The notes below the pieces were generated by a model. That model was not told the origin of the DNA. It worked only from the letters and a program-made list of their open reading frames with translations, and did not search any database. This document shows positions 52,402 through 60,643 of a stretch of DNA of 64,000 bases, piece after piece (position 1 is the stretch's first letter; the number at the start of each line of letters is the position of its first letter). The position numbers were made by a program, and so were the translations under genes. Source of the stretch: Halorientalis persicus (GTDB lineage: Archaea > Halobacteriota > Halobacteria > Halobacteriales > Haloarculaceae); assembly GCF_900110215.1 (NCBI RefSeq), contig NZ_FOCX01000015.1:24385-88384 (forward strand), read 5' to 3'.

Positions 52402-54030
52402 ATGGATCGACGGCCGAGCGAGCGGGTCGACGTGTGCGTCGTCGGGGCAGGGCCGGCTGGCGCGCTCGCTGCACACCGGCTCGCCGAGCGAGGTCACGAG
52501 GTCGTCGTGCTGGAGGCCGGGCCGCGGTTCGACTTCGAGTCCCGGCTCGACCGGATGGAGCGGGCCATCAGGCCGGCCCACTCCGATACGTCGGTGTGGG
52601 ACATGGGTGGTGAGCGCGACGCCTACGCCAGCAGCGGCGAGGAGTTCTATCCGTTGAACAGCGCTCGCGTCAAGGGGATCGGCGGCTCGACGCTGCACTG
52701 GCAGGGGATGGTGATGCGCCACCACGAGGCCGACTTCGAGCGCCGGACGCGGGACGGCGTCGCCGCCGACTGGCCCATCGGCTACGACGACCTGAAACCC
52801 TACTACGCCACGGCGGAAACGGAACTGGGCGTCGCGGGGGCCTCGGACAACCCGTTCGCGCCGCCGCGGGACGAACCCCACCCGCTTCCCGCGTTCGAGC
52901 CGTCCTACAGCGACTCGCTGTTCGCCGAGGCCTGCGAGCGACTGGGCGTCGTCATGCACTCGGTTCCCAACGCCCGCAACTCCGAGGGCTACGACGACCG
53001 GAGCGCCTGCGTCGGCTACGGGACCTGCAAGCCGGTCTGTCCCTCCGGCGCGAAGTACAGCGCGGATGTCCACGTCCGGAAGGCGGAGGACGCGGGTGCC
53101 CGGGTGATCGACCGCGCGCCGGTCCAGGAACTCGAAACCGACGACTCGGGGCGAGTCGCGGCCGCCCGCTACGCCACGCCCGACGGTGAGACCCACCGCC
53201 AGACTGCACGGGAGTTCGTCGTTGCCTGTGGCGGCGTCGAGATCCCCAGACTGTTGCTCATGTCGCGCTCGGCGGACCATCCGGACGGGCTGGCCAACAG
53301 TTCCGGGCTCGTCGGCCGGTACTTCACCGAACACCTCTTCTGTGGGGCCGGCGGCCTGCTCGACGAGCGGACGCGCCAGAACCACGTCGGGTTCATCACC
53401 AGCGAGTGCCACCAGTTCTACGACGAACCGGGACGGGCCACGGAGGGGACCGAGGGCGGAATTCCGGCGAGCGACGCCGACCTCGGGCCGATGAAACTGG
53501 AGTTTCTGAACTACGCCGGTCCCTCCCCCGTCGAGATGGCGCTCGGGGCCGAGGAGTTCGGCGACGACCTGCTGGACACGCTACAGGGCGCGTACGGCAA
53601 CAACATCGCCATGGGCGGGCTGGTCGGGCAGTTGCCCAGGAAGGAAAACCGGATCACGCTCGACACGTCCCGGACCGACGATCACGGCAACCCCGTGCCC
53701 GACATCACGTGGTCGCTAGACGCCCGGACCGAGCGGACGATCCGGCGAGCCAACGAGATCCAGCACGCGATCCTGGAGGAACTGGGCGTCGACATCGGCT
53801 GGACCGTCGGCCCCGAGAACACCGGGCCGGCCTTCCACCACATGGGCACGACCCGGATGGGGACCGACCCCGCCGAGAGCGTGGTGAACCCGCAGCTACG
53901 GACCCACGACGTGCCCAACCTCTCGGTGGCCTCAAGTAGCGTGTTCGTCACGCCCGGGGCGCTGAACCCCACCCTCACGATCGCGGCGCTGTCACTGAAG
54001 TGTGCGGATCACGTCGACGAGCGGTTGTGA
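52402..54030 (+). CDS. GMC-family oxidoreductase
   Basis: 542 residues. FAD-binding Rossmann fold VDVCVVGAGPAGALAAHRLA, then the GMC block NSARVKGIGGSTLHWQGMVM, and the C-terminal GMC oxidoreductase domain with GPAFHHMGTTRMGTDPAESV (active-site His) and SSSVFVTPGALNPTLTIAAL. A Cys-rich central segment (CVGYGTCKPVCPSGAKYS) looks like an iron-sulfur or structural site in this subfamily. It oxidises an alcohol, probably a sugar or polyol. The DtxR-type box upstream suggests control by iron. Confidence 0.88.
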   Translation: MDRRPSERVDVCVVGAGPAGALAAHRLAERGHEVVVLEAGPRFDFESRLDRMERAIRPAHSDTSVWDMGGERDAYASSGEEFYPLNSARVKGIGGSTLHWQGMVMRHHEADFERRTRDGVAADWPIGYDDLKPYYATAETELGVAGASDNPFAPPRDEPHPLPAFEPSYSDSLFAEACERLGVVMHSVPNARNSEGYDDRSACVGYGTCKPVCPSGAKYSADVHVRKAEDAGARVIDRAPVQELETDDSGRVAAARYATPDGETHRQTAREFVVACGGVEIPRLLLMSRSADHPDGLANSSGLVGRYFTEHLFCGAGGLLDERTRQNHVGFITSECHQFYDEPGRATEGTEGGIPASDADLGPMKLEFLNYAGPSPVEMALGAEEFGDDLLDTLQGAYGNNIAMGGLVGQLPRKENRITLDTSRTDDHGNPVPDITWSLDARTERTIRRANEIQHAILEELGVDIGWTVGPENTGPAFHHMGTTRMGTDPAESVVNPQLRTHDVPNLSVASSSVFVTPGALNPTLTIAALSLKCADHVDERL

Positions 54031-54082
54031 TCTTCTGTCGCCGACACAAGATGTTTACCGTATCGTTCAGAACGTCGAGCAG

Positions 54083-54301
54083 ATGCCGTCGAATCGGGTT
54101 CTCCTGCTCTCGTTCGCGATTGGAGTCGCCCTGGCGACGCTCCCATTTTTTGGCCCGTTTCCGACGTATCTCGAATCTACGTCTGCCTCACAGCCAGAGA
54201 GTTTCGGGAGTCCGATTCTGTTCGGTCGAATGTTTCTCACCGTCACTGGGCTCTTGATCTGTGTAGTCGTCACTCTGCTCTGGGGGAAAAGAGTGCTCTG
54301 A
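54083..54301 (+). CDS. Small two-helix membrane protein
   Basis: 72 residues: helix VLLLSFAIGVALATLPFFGP, a short loop with Ser/Thr, and helix FLTVTGLLICVVVTLLWGKR. TATA-like TGTTTACC about 28 bases before the ATG supports the start. No family recognised. Confidence 0.5.
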   Translation: MPSNRVLLLSFAIGVALATLPFFGPFPTYLESTSASQPESFGSPILFGRMFLTVTGLLICVVVTLLWGKRVL

Positions 54302-54318
54302 GATAGGACTGTGGCCGA

Positions 54319-54774
54319 TCAGACCCCGCCCAGGAGCAGGCCGGCGACCACGAGCAGGCCGAGCGCGGCCACGGAACCGGCGAGGAAGAACGGCCGGGCG
54401 TTGTTGGCGGGTTCGCGGAGCTTCCGTTCCGCGAGCCCGTCGCTGATCTTGCTGGTGCCGACCTCGACGAGGCCCGCGAGCGCCAGCCAGAGGACGATCA
54501 TGGCGATGACGAGGTAGCCACGGGTCGAGCCGGTGAGGCGCTCGACGGTGTAGAGGTTGCCCGCGAGGTGGCCGCCGGTCAGGAACAGGAGTGCCGCGCA
54601 GGCTCGCGAGAGCGTGAGCAGGCGGCTCGTGATGTCGGCGAAGGGGTCGGTGTCGATGCTCCCGTCCCGGGCGACCGGGAGGACGCCGTAGGTCATGAAC
54701 AGGACGCTACCGGTCCAGAGGCCGGCAAACAGCATGTGGAGTACGTACCCGATTGTCAGGTCGATAGACGCCAT
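54319..54774 (-). CDS. CopD-like membrane protein
   Basis: 151 residues, four helices. The first helix reads TIGYVLHMLFAGLWTGSVLF, with the His-x6-W-x-GS pattern of CopD/DUF2269-type proteins; another has CAALLFLTGGHLAGNLYTVE. CopD proteins are linked to copper or to heme-containing electron transfer, but the role here is uncertain. Confidence 0.65.
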   Translation of the reverse strand: MASIDLTIGYVLHMLFAGLWTGSVLFMTYGVLPVARDGSIDTDPFADITSRLLTLSRACAALLFLTGGHLAGNLYTVERLTGSTRGYLVIAMIVLWLALAGLVEVGTSKISDGLAERKLREPANNARPFFLAGSVAALGLLVVAGLLLGGV

Positions 54775-54867
54775 ACCCGAGTGCTGGGGGCATCACCTCT
54801 TGAAACTGGTGAGTTCCGACCGCCTCGTTCAAGCAGGCTTAAGAATCGCGGTCCGCTTCCCCCGTAC

Positions 54868-55986
54868 ATGAAACCACGGGACCTGTCGGACCACTCCGTC
54901 TACCGGGCGGGACGGGGAATCGAAGAGGTCGCCCGGGATCTGGGACTCGATCCCGACGACTTGGTCAAACTCTCCTCGAACGAGAACGTGCTGGGTCCCA
55001 GTCCGAAAGCCGCCGCCGCGATACGGGACCACGCCGACTCGGTACATCAGTACCCCAAGACCTCCCACACCGACCTGATCGAGCGACTGGCCGACGACTG
55101 GGGCCTCGAACCCGAACAGGTCTGGCTGGCCAACGGCGGGGACGGTGTCCTCGATTGCCTCTCGCGGGCACTCCTGCGCCCGGGCGAGCGCGTGCTGGTA
55201 CCCCGTCCAGGCTTTGCGTACTACGCCATGAGCGCCCGCTATCACCACGGCGAGGTCGAGGAGTACCGGCTCTCGAAGGCCGACGACTTCGCACAGACGG
55301 CCGACACGGTCCTCGATGCGTACGACGGCGAGCGGATCGTCGCCGTCACGAGCCCGCACAACCCGACGGGCTCGATCATGCCACTGGACGAGGTGGAACG
55401 GCTGGCCGAGGCGACCGACGAGGAGACGCTCGTGCTGGTCGACGAGGCCTACGGCGAGTTCGCGGACATCGAGAGTGCGGTCGACCTCGTCCGCGAGCGC
55501 GACGACGTGGCCGTCCTCCGGACGTTCTCGAAGGCCTACGGACTGGCCGGGATGCGACTGGGTTACGGGCTGGTCCCCGAGGACTGGGCCGACGCGTACG
55601 CCCGGATTCACACGCCCTTCGACACCGGCGAACTGACCTGCAGGGCCGGGCTGGCGGCGCTCGACGACGACGCGCACATCGAGAAGACCGTGGAGATGGT
55701 CGAGACCGCCCGCGAGTACCTCTACGACAACCTCGACGCCCGAACCTGGGAGAGCCACGGGAACTTCGTGCTCGCGCAAGTGGGGGATAGCGAGGGACGC
55801 AGCCCCTCTGGCGAGCGGTCCCAGACCGCGAGCGGCGAAGCCGTGACCGACGCCGCTCAGCGCGAGGGGATCATCGTTCGGGACTGTACGAGCTTCGGCC
55901 TGCCCGACTGCGTGCGGATCACCTGCGGCACGGAAGAGCAAATGAAGCAGGCCGTCGACGTGTTGAACGAGGTGATCGACGCGTGA
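54868..55986 (+). CDS. hisC: Histidinol-phosphate aminotransferase
   Basis: PLP enzyme of histidine synthesis. 372 residues. N-terminus MKPRDLSDHSVYRAGRGIEE; family motifs KLSSNENVLGPSPKAAAAIR, ANGGDGVLDCLSRALL, TSPHNPTGSIMPLDEV, VDEAYGEFADIESAVD and the PLP Lys222 in RTFSKAYGLAGMRLGYG. An unusual low-complexity insert (about residues 307-323, SEGRSPSGERSQTASGE) precedes the conserved IIVRDCTSFGLPDCVRI. TATA-like GCTTAAGA about 28 bases upstream. Overlaps the next gene by GTGA. Confidence 0.93.
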   Translation: MKPRDLSDHSVYRAGRGIEEVARDLGLDPDDLVKLSSNENVLGPSPKAAAAIRDHADSVHQYPKTSHTDLIERLADDWGLEPEQVWLANGGDGVLDCLSRALLRPGERVLVPRPGFAYYAMSARYHHGEVEEYRLSKADDFAQTADTVLDAYDGERIVAVTSPHNPTGSIMPLDEVERLAEATDEETLVLVDEAYGEFADIESAVDLVRERDDVAVLRTFSKAYGLAGMRLGYGLVPEDWADAYARIHTPFDTGELTCRAGLAALDDDAHIEKTVEMVETAREYLYDNLDARTWESHGNFVLAQVGDSEGRSPSGERSQTASGEAVTDAAQREGIIVRDCTSFGLPDCVRITCGTEEQMKQAVDVLNEVIDA

Positions 55987-56489
55987 GAGTCGCGGTCACC
56001 GGCACGCCCGGCACGGGCAAGACCACCGCCACGGAACTGGTCGCGTCCGACCTCGAACCGGTCCACCTGAACGAGGTCATCCGGGAGGAAGAACTCGCGA
56101 CGGGTCGGGACGAGGACCGCGACAGTCTCGTGGCCGATCTGGACGCCGTGGCCGACTGGCTCGGCGACCGCGACGACCTCTTGCTGGACTCGCATCTGGC
56201 CCACCAACTCGACGTGGACCGCGTGGTCGTCCTGCGGTGTCACCCTGAGGAACTCGAACGGCGTCTGGAAGAGCGCGGGGAACCGCAGGCGAAGGCCGAG
56301 GAGAACGCCGAGAGTGAAGCGCTGGACGTGATCCTGGCGGAAGCGGTCGACCGCCACGGCGAGGAATCGGTCTACGAGATCGACGCGACCGACCGGGATC
56401 CCGAGGCGGTCGCCCGCGAGATCGAGCGCGTGATCGACGGCGAGCGCGAGCCCAGCGCCGGCACCGTCTCGTTCATCGAGTATCTATGA
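55983..56489 (+). CDS. Adenylate kinase AK6/Fap7-type protein
   Basis: 168 residues with GTG start at 55983. P-loop GTPGTGKTTATELV, then a dNMP-kinase-like helical core (LEPVHLNEVIREEELATGRD, LLLDSHLAHQLDVDRVVVLR) and ERRLEERGEPQAKAEENAES. This matches the AK6 family, which acts as adenylate kinase and in ribosome assembly (Fap7). Overlaps hisC and the next gene, so it belongs to one operon with them. Confidence 0.85.
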   Translation: MRVAVTGTPGTGKTTATELVASDLEPVHLNEVIREEELATGRDEDRDSLVADLDAVADWLGDRDDLLLDSHLAHQLDVDRVVVLRCHPEELERRLEERGEPQAKAEENAESEALDVILAEAVDRHGEESVYEIDATDRDPEAVAREIERVIDGEREPSAGTVSFIEYL

Positions 56490-57112
56490 CCCTGGACAGA
56501 CTCAGGCCGCTGGCCGACCGCGCGCTGACGCCGTTCGTGAGCGCGTCGTCCCGACTGGGCGTGACGCCCAACGTCGTGAGCGTCGTCGCCTTCGTGCTGG
56601 CGGCCGGTGCTGGCGGAGCGTTCTACCTCGGCGGCGGCGGTCGAGCGGGCACGGGCGACCCGCTCTGGTACCTCGTCGGCGCGCTGTTGGTCTTCCTGAA
56701 CGGCTGGCTGGACCTGCTCGACGGCGCGCTGGCCCGGCAGCTGGGGACGGACTCGCGGGCCGGCGACCTGCTGGATCACGTCCTCGACCGCTACGCCGAC
56801 ATCGTGATGATCGTCGGGCTGGCGGCGGGTATCGACCGCTACCCGGTCGGGCTGGTTGCGGTCACCGGCGTGTTGATGACCTCCTATCTCGGCACGCAGT
56901 CCCAGGCAGTCGGCCTGGATCGGGTCTACGGCGGTCTGCTCGGCCGGGCCGACCGGCTCGCGCTGATCGGCGTGATCGGCCTCTACTCGTTCGTCATTCC
57001 GGCAGAACTGTACGGATTGACGGCGGTCGGCTGGCTGCTCGTGGCCTTCGCCGTCGTCGGTCACTTCACTGCGCTCCAGCGGTTCGTCGGCGCGTTCCGG
57101 GCGCTGTCCTGA
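56486..57112 (+). CDS. CDP-alcohol phosphatidyltransferase
   Basis: 208 residues, five to six helices. The full signature is present in DLLDGALARQLGTDSRAGDL and LDHVLDRYAD: DG-x2-AR-x8-G-x3-D-x3-D. It transfers a polar alcohol (for example glycerol phosphate or inositol phosphate) to CDP-archaeol in membrane lipid synthesis; the alcohol is not clear. ATGA overlap with the AK6-type gene. Confidence 0.9.
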   Translation: MTLDRLRPLADRALTPFVSASSRLGVTPNVVSVVAFVLAAGAGGAFYLGGGGRAGTGDPLWYLVGALLVFLNGWLDLLDGALARQLGTDSRAGDLLDHVLDRYADIVMIVGLAAGIDRYPVGLVAVTGVLMTSYLGTQSQAVGLDRVYGGLLGRADRLALIGVIGLYSFVIPAELYGLTAVGWLLVAFAVVGHFTALQRFVGAFRALS

Positions 57113-57148
57113 CGCCCGGTCTCGACGGCTGTATCGCCTGGCGTACGA

Positions 57149-57155
57149 TTTATAC
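57149..57155 (+). promoter_or_regulatory. TATA box of the MBF1-type gene
   Basis: TTTATAC 27 bases before the ATG at 57179, a leaderless layout. Confidence 0.55.
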
Positions 57156-57178
57156 ACGGGCACGGCGAAGAGTCCCTC

Positions 57179-57736
57179 ATGGTCCAGTGTGAGATGTGCG
57201 GAGCCGATACGGCCTCGCCGAACACGGTGAAAGTCGAGGGCGCGGAACTCGACGTGTGCGACGACTGTGCCGATTTCGGCACCGAGGTCCGTACCCAGAG
57301 CAGTTCCAGCTCGTCCACGAAGTACTCGACGAGCAGTTCCTCCGGCTCGGGCTCGGACAGTTCGGGCTCCAGCGGTGGATCGAGTTCCGGGACGAGCGCC
57401 TCGTCGGGTGGCGGCGGTGGCGGTCGCCGCCGCGATATGTTCGACGAGATGGACGAAGTGGCCCAGGACTACGACCAGCGCATCCGGCAGGCCCGGGAGC
57501 AAGCCGGGATGAACCAGGAGGAACTGGCCAACCAGCTCAACGAGAAGGCCAGCCTCATCCGCAAACTCGAACGCGGCGACACCCTCCCGAGCGACTCGGT
57601 GCAGCAGAAACTCGAAAGTGAACTCGACATCGTGCTGACCGAGGGTGGCGGGAGCGCCGACGACACGGAGTGGAGCGGCGGCTCCAGTGACGGCGAGTAC
57701 ACCCTGGGCGACGTGGTACAGCGAAAAGACTCCTAG
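57179..57736 (+). CDS. Multiprotein bridging factor 1-type HTH protein
   Basis: 185 residues. N-terminal zinc ribbon (VQCEMCGADTASPNTVKVEG to VCDDCADFG), a Ser/Gly-rich linker, then a Cro/C1-type HTH (QAREQAGMNQEELANQLNEK then ASLIRKLERGDTLPSDSVQQ). This is the archaeal MBF1 form, which links regulators to TATA-binding protein in eukaryotes; its archaeal role is unclear, perhaps in translation or stress. It converges with the HalX gene with a 4-base overlap. Confidence 0.9.
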   Translation: MVQCEMCGADTASPNTVKVEGAELDVCDDCADFGTEVRTQSSSSSSTKYSTSSSSGSGSDSSGSSGGSSSGTSASSGGGGGGRRRDMFDEMDEVAQDYDQRIRQAREQAGMNQEELANQLNEKASLIRKLERGDTLPSDSVQQKLESELDIVLTEGGGSADDTEWSGGSSDGEYTLGDVVQRKDS

Positions 57737-58308
57737 ATGTGACGCTGGACGTCTTCGATCGAGAGGTCCTCGCCGATCTCGTCTAGCTCGGCTTCGAGCC
57801 CCTCTATCTCGCCGGTCAACCGCTCGAAGCGGTTGCTGCGCTCCAGTTCTGCGGCGCTCTTTTCGACTTTGAGGACGTTGCGTTTCAGCTTCTTGGAGGT
57901 GAGTTGCTGGTGTTTCTCGCTGTACTCCGAGAGTTTGAGCAGGCGCTGGACCACGTCGAGCAGGTCCTCCCGGGAGACTGGCTTGACGAGGTAGTCGTCA
58001 CAGCCCATGTCGATGATGTCGAAGCCGGGGTTGACGGCGGTCACCATCGCGACCCGGCAGTCACAGCCGTTCTCGTTGATGTCCGCGAGTACCTTGTCGC
58101 CCGAGAGATCCGGCATCCGGCGGTCAAGTAGCGCCACGTCGACGCTACGGGTCTCGTCGTGGAGGATTTCGACCGCCGCTTCGCCGCCGTAGGCCGTCAC
58201 CACGTCGTAGTGTTCGGCCAGGTAGTCGGTGTAGAGATCTGCGAGGTGCTGTTCGTCCTCCGCGACCAGCACCGTCGCCTCCGAAGTTGCCGATGACACG
58301 ACTATCAC
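57733..58308 (-). CDS. Response regulator with HalX domain
   Basis: 191 residues. Receiver domain: VLVAEDEQHLADLYTDYLAE, the phospho-acceptor Asp in VALLDRRMPDLSGDKVLADI and Lys in DDYLVKPVSREDLLDV. Then the HalX coiled domain (SKKLKRNVLKVEKSAAELER, then FERLTGEIEGLEAELDEIGE). GTG start at 58308 is favoured by a TATA-like TTTTAAGA about 28 bases before it; GTGs at 58314 and 58299 are also possible. Two-component output without a DNA-binding domain; its histidine kinase is not in the window. Confidence 0.85.
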   Translation of the reverse strand: MIVVSSATSEATVLVAEDEQHLADLYTDYLAEHYDVVTAYGGEAAVEILHDETRSVDVALLDRRMPDLSGDKVLADINENGCDCRVAMVTAVNPGFDIIDMGCDDYLVKPVSREDLLDVVQRLLKLSEYSEKHQQLTSKKLKRNVLKVEKSAAELERSNRFERLTGEIEGLEAELDEIGEDLSIEDVQRHI

Positions 58309-58401
58309 TGACACTGTTCTGCCCGCGCCGTCTTAAAACGGGCCTCCGACTCACCGTGCCGAACTCCCACCCTTTATGCCCGCCGCGGTCGCCCCCTCGG
58401 T

Positions 58402-59049
58402 ATGTTCGTCCTCGTCAACCTGAAGGCGTACCCGTGTGACCCCGTCGCGGTCGCGACCGCGGCCCACGAGGTCAGCGAGGCCACGGGCGTCCGCATCGCC
58501 ATCGCACCGCAGGCCGCACACCTCTCGGCCGTGGCCGACACCGGCGTCGAGACCTGGGCTCAGCACGTCAGCCCCGTCGACCACGGCAGTCACACCGGCT
58601 CGACGCTCGCAGAAGCCGCCGCCAGTACGGGCGCGGTCGGCACACTGCTGAACCACTCCGAAAACCGGCTGAAACTCGCCGACATCGACGCGAGCCTCAC
58701 CGCGGCGGAACGCGCCGACTTCGAGACCATCGTCTGTGCCAACAACCCCGACCAGATCGCCGCCGCCGCGGCGCTGGGCCCCGACGCCGTCGCCGTCGAA
58801 CCGCCCGAACTCATCGGCACTGGCACACCAGTCAGCAAAGCCGACCCCGACATCGTCCGGGACGCCGTGGACGCCGCCGCGGCGGTGGATGCCTCTGTGG
58901 ACGTACTCTGTGGAGCTGGCATCTCGACCGGCGAAGACCTCGCGTCCGCGAAAGACCTCGGGGCAGAGGGCGTTCTGCTCGCAAGCGGTGTCGCGAAGGC
59001 CGACGATCCGAAGGCGGCGCTAGAAGACCTCGTCGAACCGGTCGCCTGA
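58402..59049 (+). CDS. tpiA: Triosephosphate isomerase
   Basis: Interconverts dihydroxyacetone phosphate and glyceraldehyde 3-phosphate. 215 residues, the short archaeal form. Active-site Lys8 in [11 protein letters not shown]; His in [15 protein letters not shown]; Glu in [17 protein letters not shown]; phosphate-binding [20 protein letters not shown] near the end. TATA-like CCTTTATG about 27 bases upstream. Confidence 0.95.
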   Translation: MFVLVNLKAYPCDPVAVATAAHEVSEATGVRIAIAPQAAHLSAVADTGVETWAQHVSPVDHGSHTGSTLAEAAASTGAVGTLLNHSENRLKLADIDASLTAAERADFETIVCANNPDQIAAAAALGPDAVAVEPPELIGTGTPVSKADPDIVRDAVDAAAAVDASVDVLCGAGISTGEDLASAKDLGAEGVLLASGVAKADDPKAALEDLVEPVA

Positions 59050-59170
59050 GAGTCCGGCGGCGCGGCGCTTCTGGGCTTCGGTGGGAATCCTCGGAGACGG
59101 GCTCACGTGTCTCGCGGTGGCTCGAGCGATCACGAACCCTTTTCTGTAGCGCGTGTCGTCTCGATTTCAT

Positions 59171-60268
59171 ATGGGCGATGACGTACCTGGCCGCCGGGGC
59201 CTCTCCCGGCGGCGCGCGGTACAGGGGCTGGGTAGTGCGGCAGCGGCCGTCGGTCTCGCGGGCTGTCTCGGTCTCGGGATTCTGGACGACGAAAAGCGGG
59301 ATGTCTCGCTGCAACCGGCCCCATGGATCACACCGAGTATGGATCAGGCGGTCGCGTCCGGCTATGCCGACTTCAGCAGTATCTACAGCGCCATCGGCGA
59401 AATGGACGATGTTACGTGGCCGGCGTTCGCCGAGTGGTACGGCCAACCCGCGCCACAGCCCGAGGACCGGTCCAGCTACCCGCTGGTGCCCAGAGACGTG
59501 ATCGCCGGCGGAAGCCCCTTCGTCGTCGAGCAGGAGGGCGAGTCCTGGCACCACAGTAAGGGGATCCCCGCGATGGCCTCGATGACGATCCAAGCGGGGG
59601 ACGACAAAGAATCCCAGAAACACCTCACCGTGTACGAGTTGCCCGATTCGGACACCAAAGCGGAGCTCAAAGAGTATATGTCGAATCACGGGCGGAAGTT
59701 CAAGCAGGTCGATTCCGTCTCGGTCACGAAAACGCTCAATACCTACAACGAATCCGAGCAGTTCGTCAGCAGTACCTACGCGCTGGAGGACGGTGTGTTG
59801 GTCAATCAGATCGGGAGTCTGGTCGACGACCCCGGGGAGAAAAACTACGGCCACCTGACCGGCGCCGTCGAGCGCGCCGGCTCCTCGGTCGACCTCGGTG
59901 ACCACCCCGTCAGCCGACTCTCGGAGATGGATATGCTCCACACCTACCAGTTCGAAGAGGACGCGTGGGTCGATGCGGTGTCGAAGTCCGTCGCCATCGA
60001 CTTCGAGGCCGAACGGAAGGTGGGACTCTACACGTTCGAGGACGAGGCCACTGCAACCGAGGCTCGCGACCAGTTCGAGGTCACAGACGACGGGGATCTC
60101 ATAGCAAAGGGGAGCGACGTGGAACTGTTCTGGAACGCCGCAACGGTCGACTATACAGCAGTGCGAACGGACGGGCGCGGTGTCCGCATCGACGGCGACA
60201 TCACGGAACTCGCACGGGCGATCACCGAAGGGTACTACATCTGGGACGCTCGATTCGCCTCGGCATAA
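59171..60268 (+). CDS. Tat-exported lipoprotein of unknown function
   Basis: 365 residues. Twin-arginine signal RRGLSRRRAVQGLGSAAAAV followed by the lipobox LAGC, so it is exported folded and held on the outer face by lipid. The mature part is acidic and beta-rich, with two related halves around DDVTWPAFAEWYGQP and HLTVYELPDSDTKAELKEY. Family not recognised. The ATG at 59171 is used because it starts immediately before the signal; an upstream GTG at 59153 adds a few unsupported residues. Confidence 0.75.
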   Translation: MGDDVPGRRGLSRRRAVQGLGSAAAAVGLAGCLGLGILDDEKRDVSLQPAPWITPSMDQAVASGYADFSSIYSAIGEMDDVTWPAFAEWYGQPAPQPEDRSSYPLVPRDVIAGGSPFVVEQEGESWHHSKGIPAMASMTIQAGDDKESQKHLTVYELPDSDTKAELKEYMSNHGRKFKQVDSVSVTKTLNTYNESEQFVSSTYALEDGVLVNQIGSLVDDPGEKNYGHLTGAVERAGSSVDLGDHPVSRLSEMDMLHTYQFEEDAWVDAVSKSVAIDFEAERKVGLYTFEDEATATEARDQFEVTDDGDLIAKGSDVELFWNAATVDYTAVRTDGRGVRIDGDITELARAITEGYYIWDARFASA

Positions 60269-60314
60269 CGTCTCGTATCGAATCGTTCGATTCAAAACCA
60301 CTTTCCCCACCGCT

Positions 60315-60590
60315 GTGAGAGTCCGAAAGCGTGAGCGACGGCTCGGATCGAAGCGGGGGGTACACGGTCCGTCGGAACGTGCTGGAGAACGCGAACAGAC
60401 AGGGACGGCAGCGGCGGATCCGACGGTCTATGATTACCTGTCGGTGACGGTGCTGACCGGCTTGGTCGTCGCGGGCGTGTTCACGCTCGTGGGTATCCAG
60501 TTGGTCCGGATTCCCACGGTCGGCGTGTGGGGGCCGCTCGTCTCGCTCGTGGTCGAACCGACGAGTGACGGTCCGACGTCCGGTGGATGA
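60315..60590 (+). CDS. Small membrane protein, uncertain start
   Basis: 91 residues from GTG at 60315. The first 40 residues are unusually basic for this organism, whereas the rest (DYLSVTVLTGLVVAGVFTLV, then GIQLVRIPTVGVWGPLVSLV) is a clear membrane segment with an acidic end. Over the basic part, another frame reads MSDGSDRSGGYTVRRN, which looks more haloarchaeal, so a frameshift or a later start is possible. The stop overlaps an in-frame ATG of the next gene (ATGA). Confidence 0.4.
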   Translation: MRVRKRERRLGSKRGVHGPSERAGEREQTGTAAADPTVYDYLSVTVLTGLVVAGVFTLVGIQLVRIPTVGVWGPLVSLVVEPTSDGPTSGG

Positions 60591-60643
60591 AGCCGCAAGT
60601 AAATCAGGATCCGGGCCATAAGAGAGACAGTGACGTGCCACCG

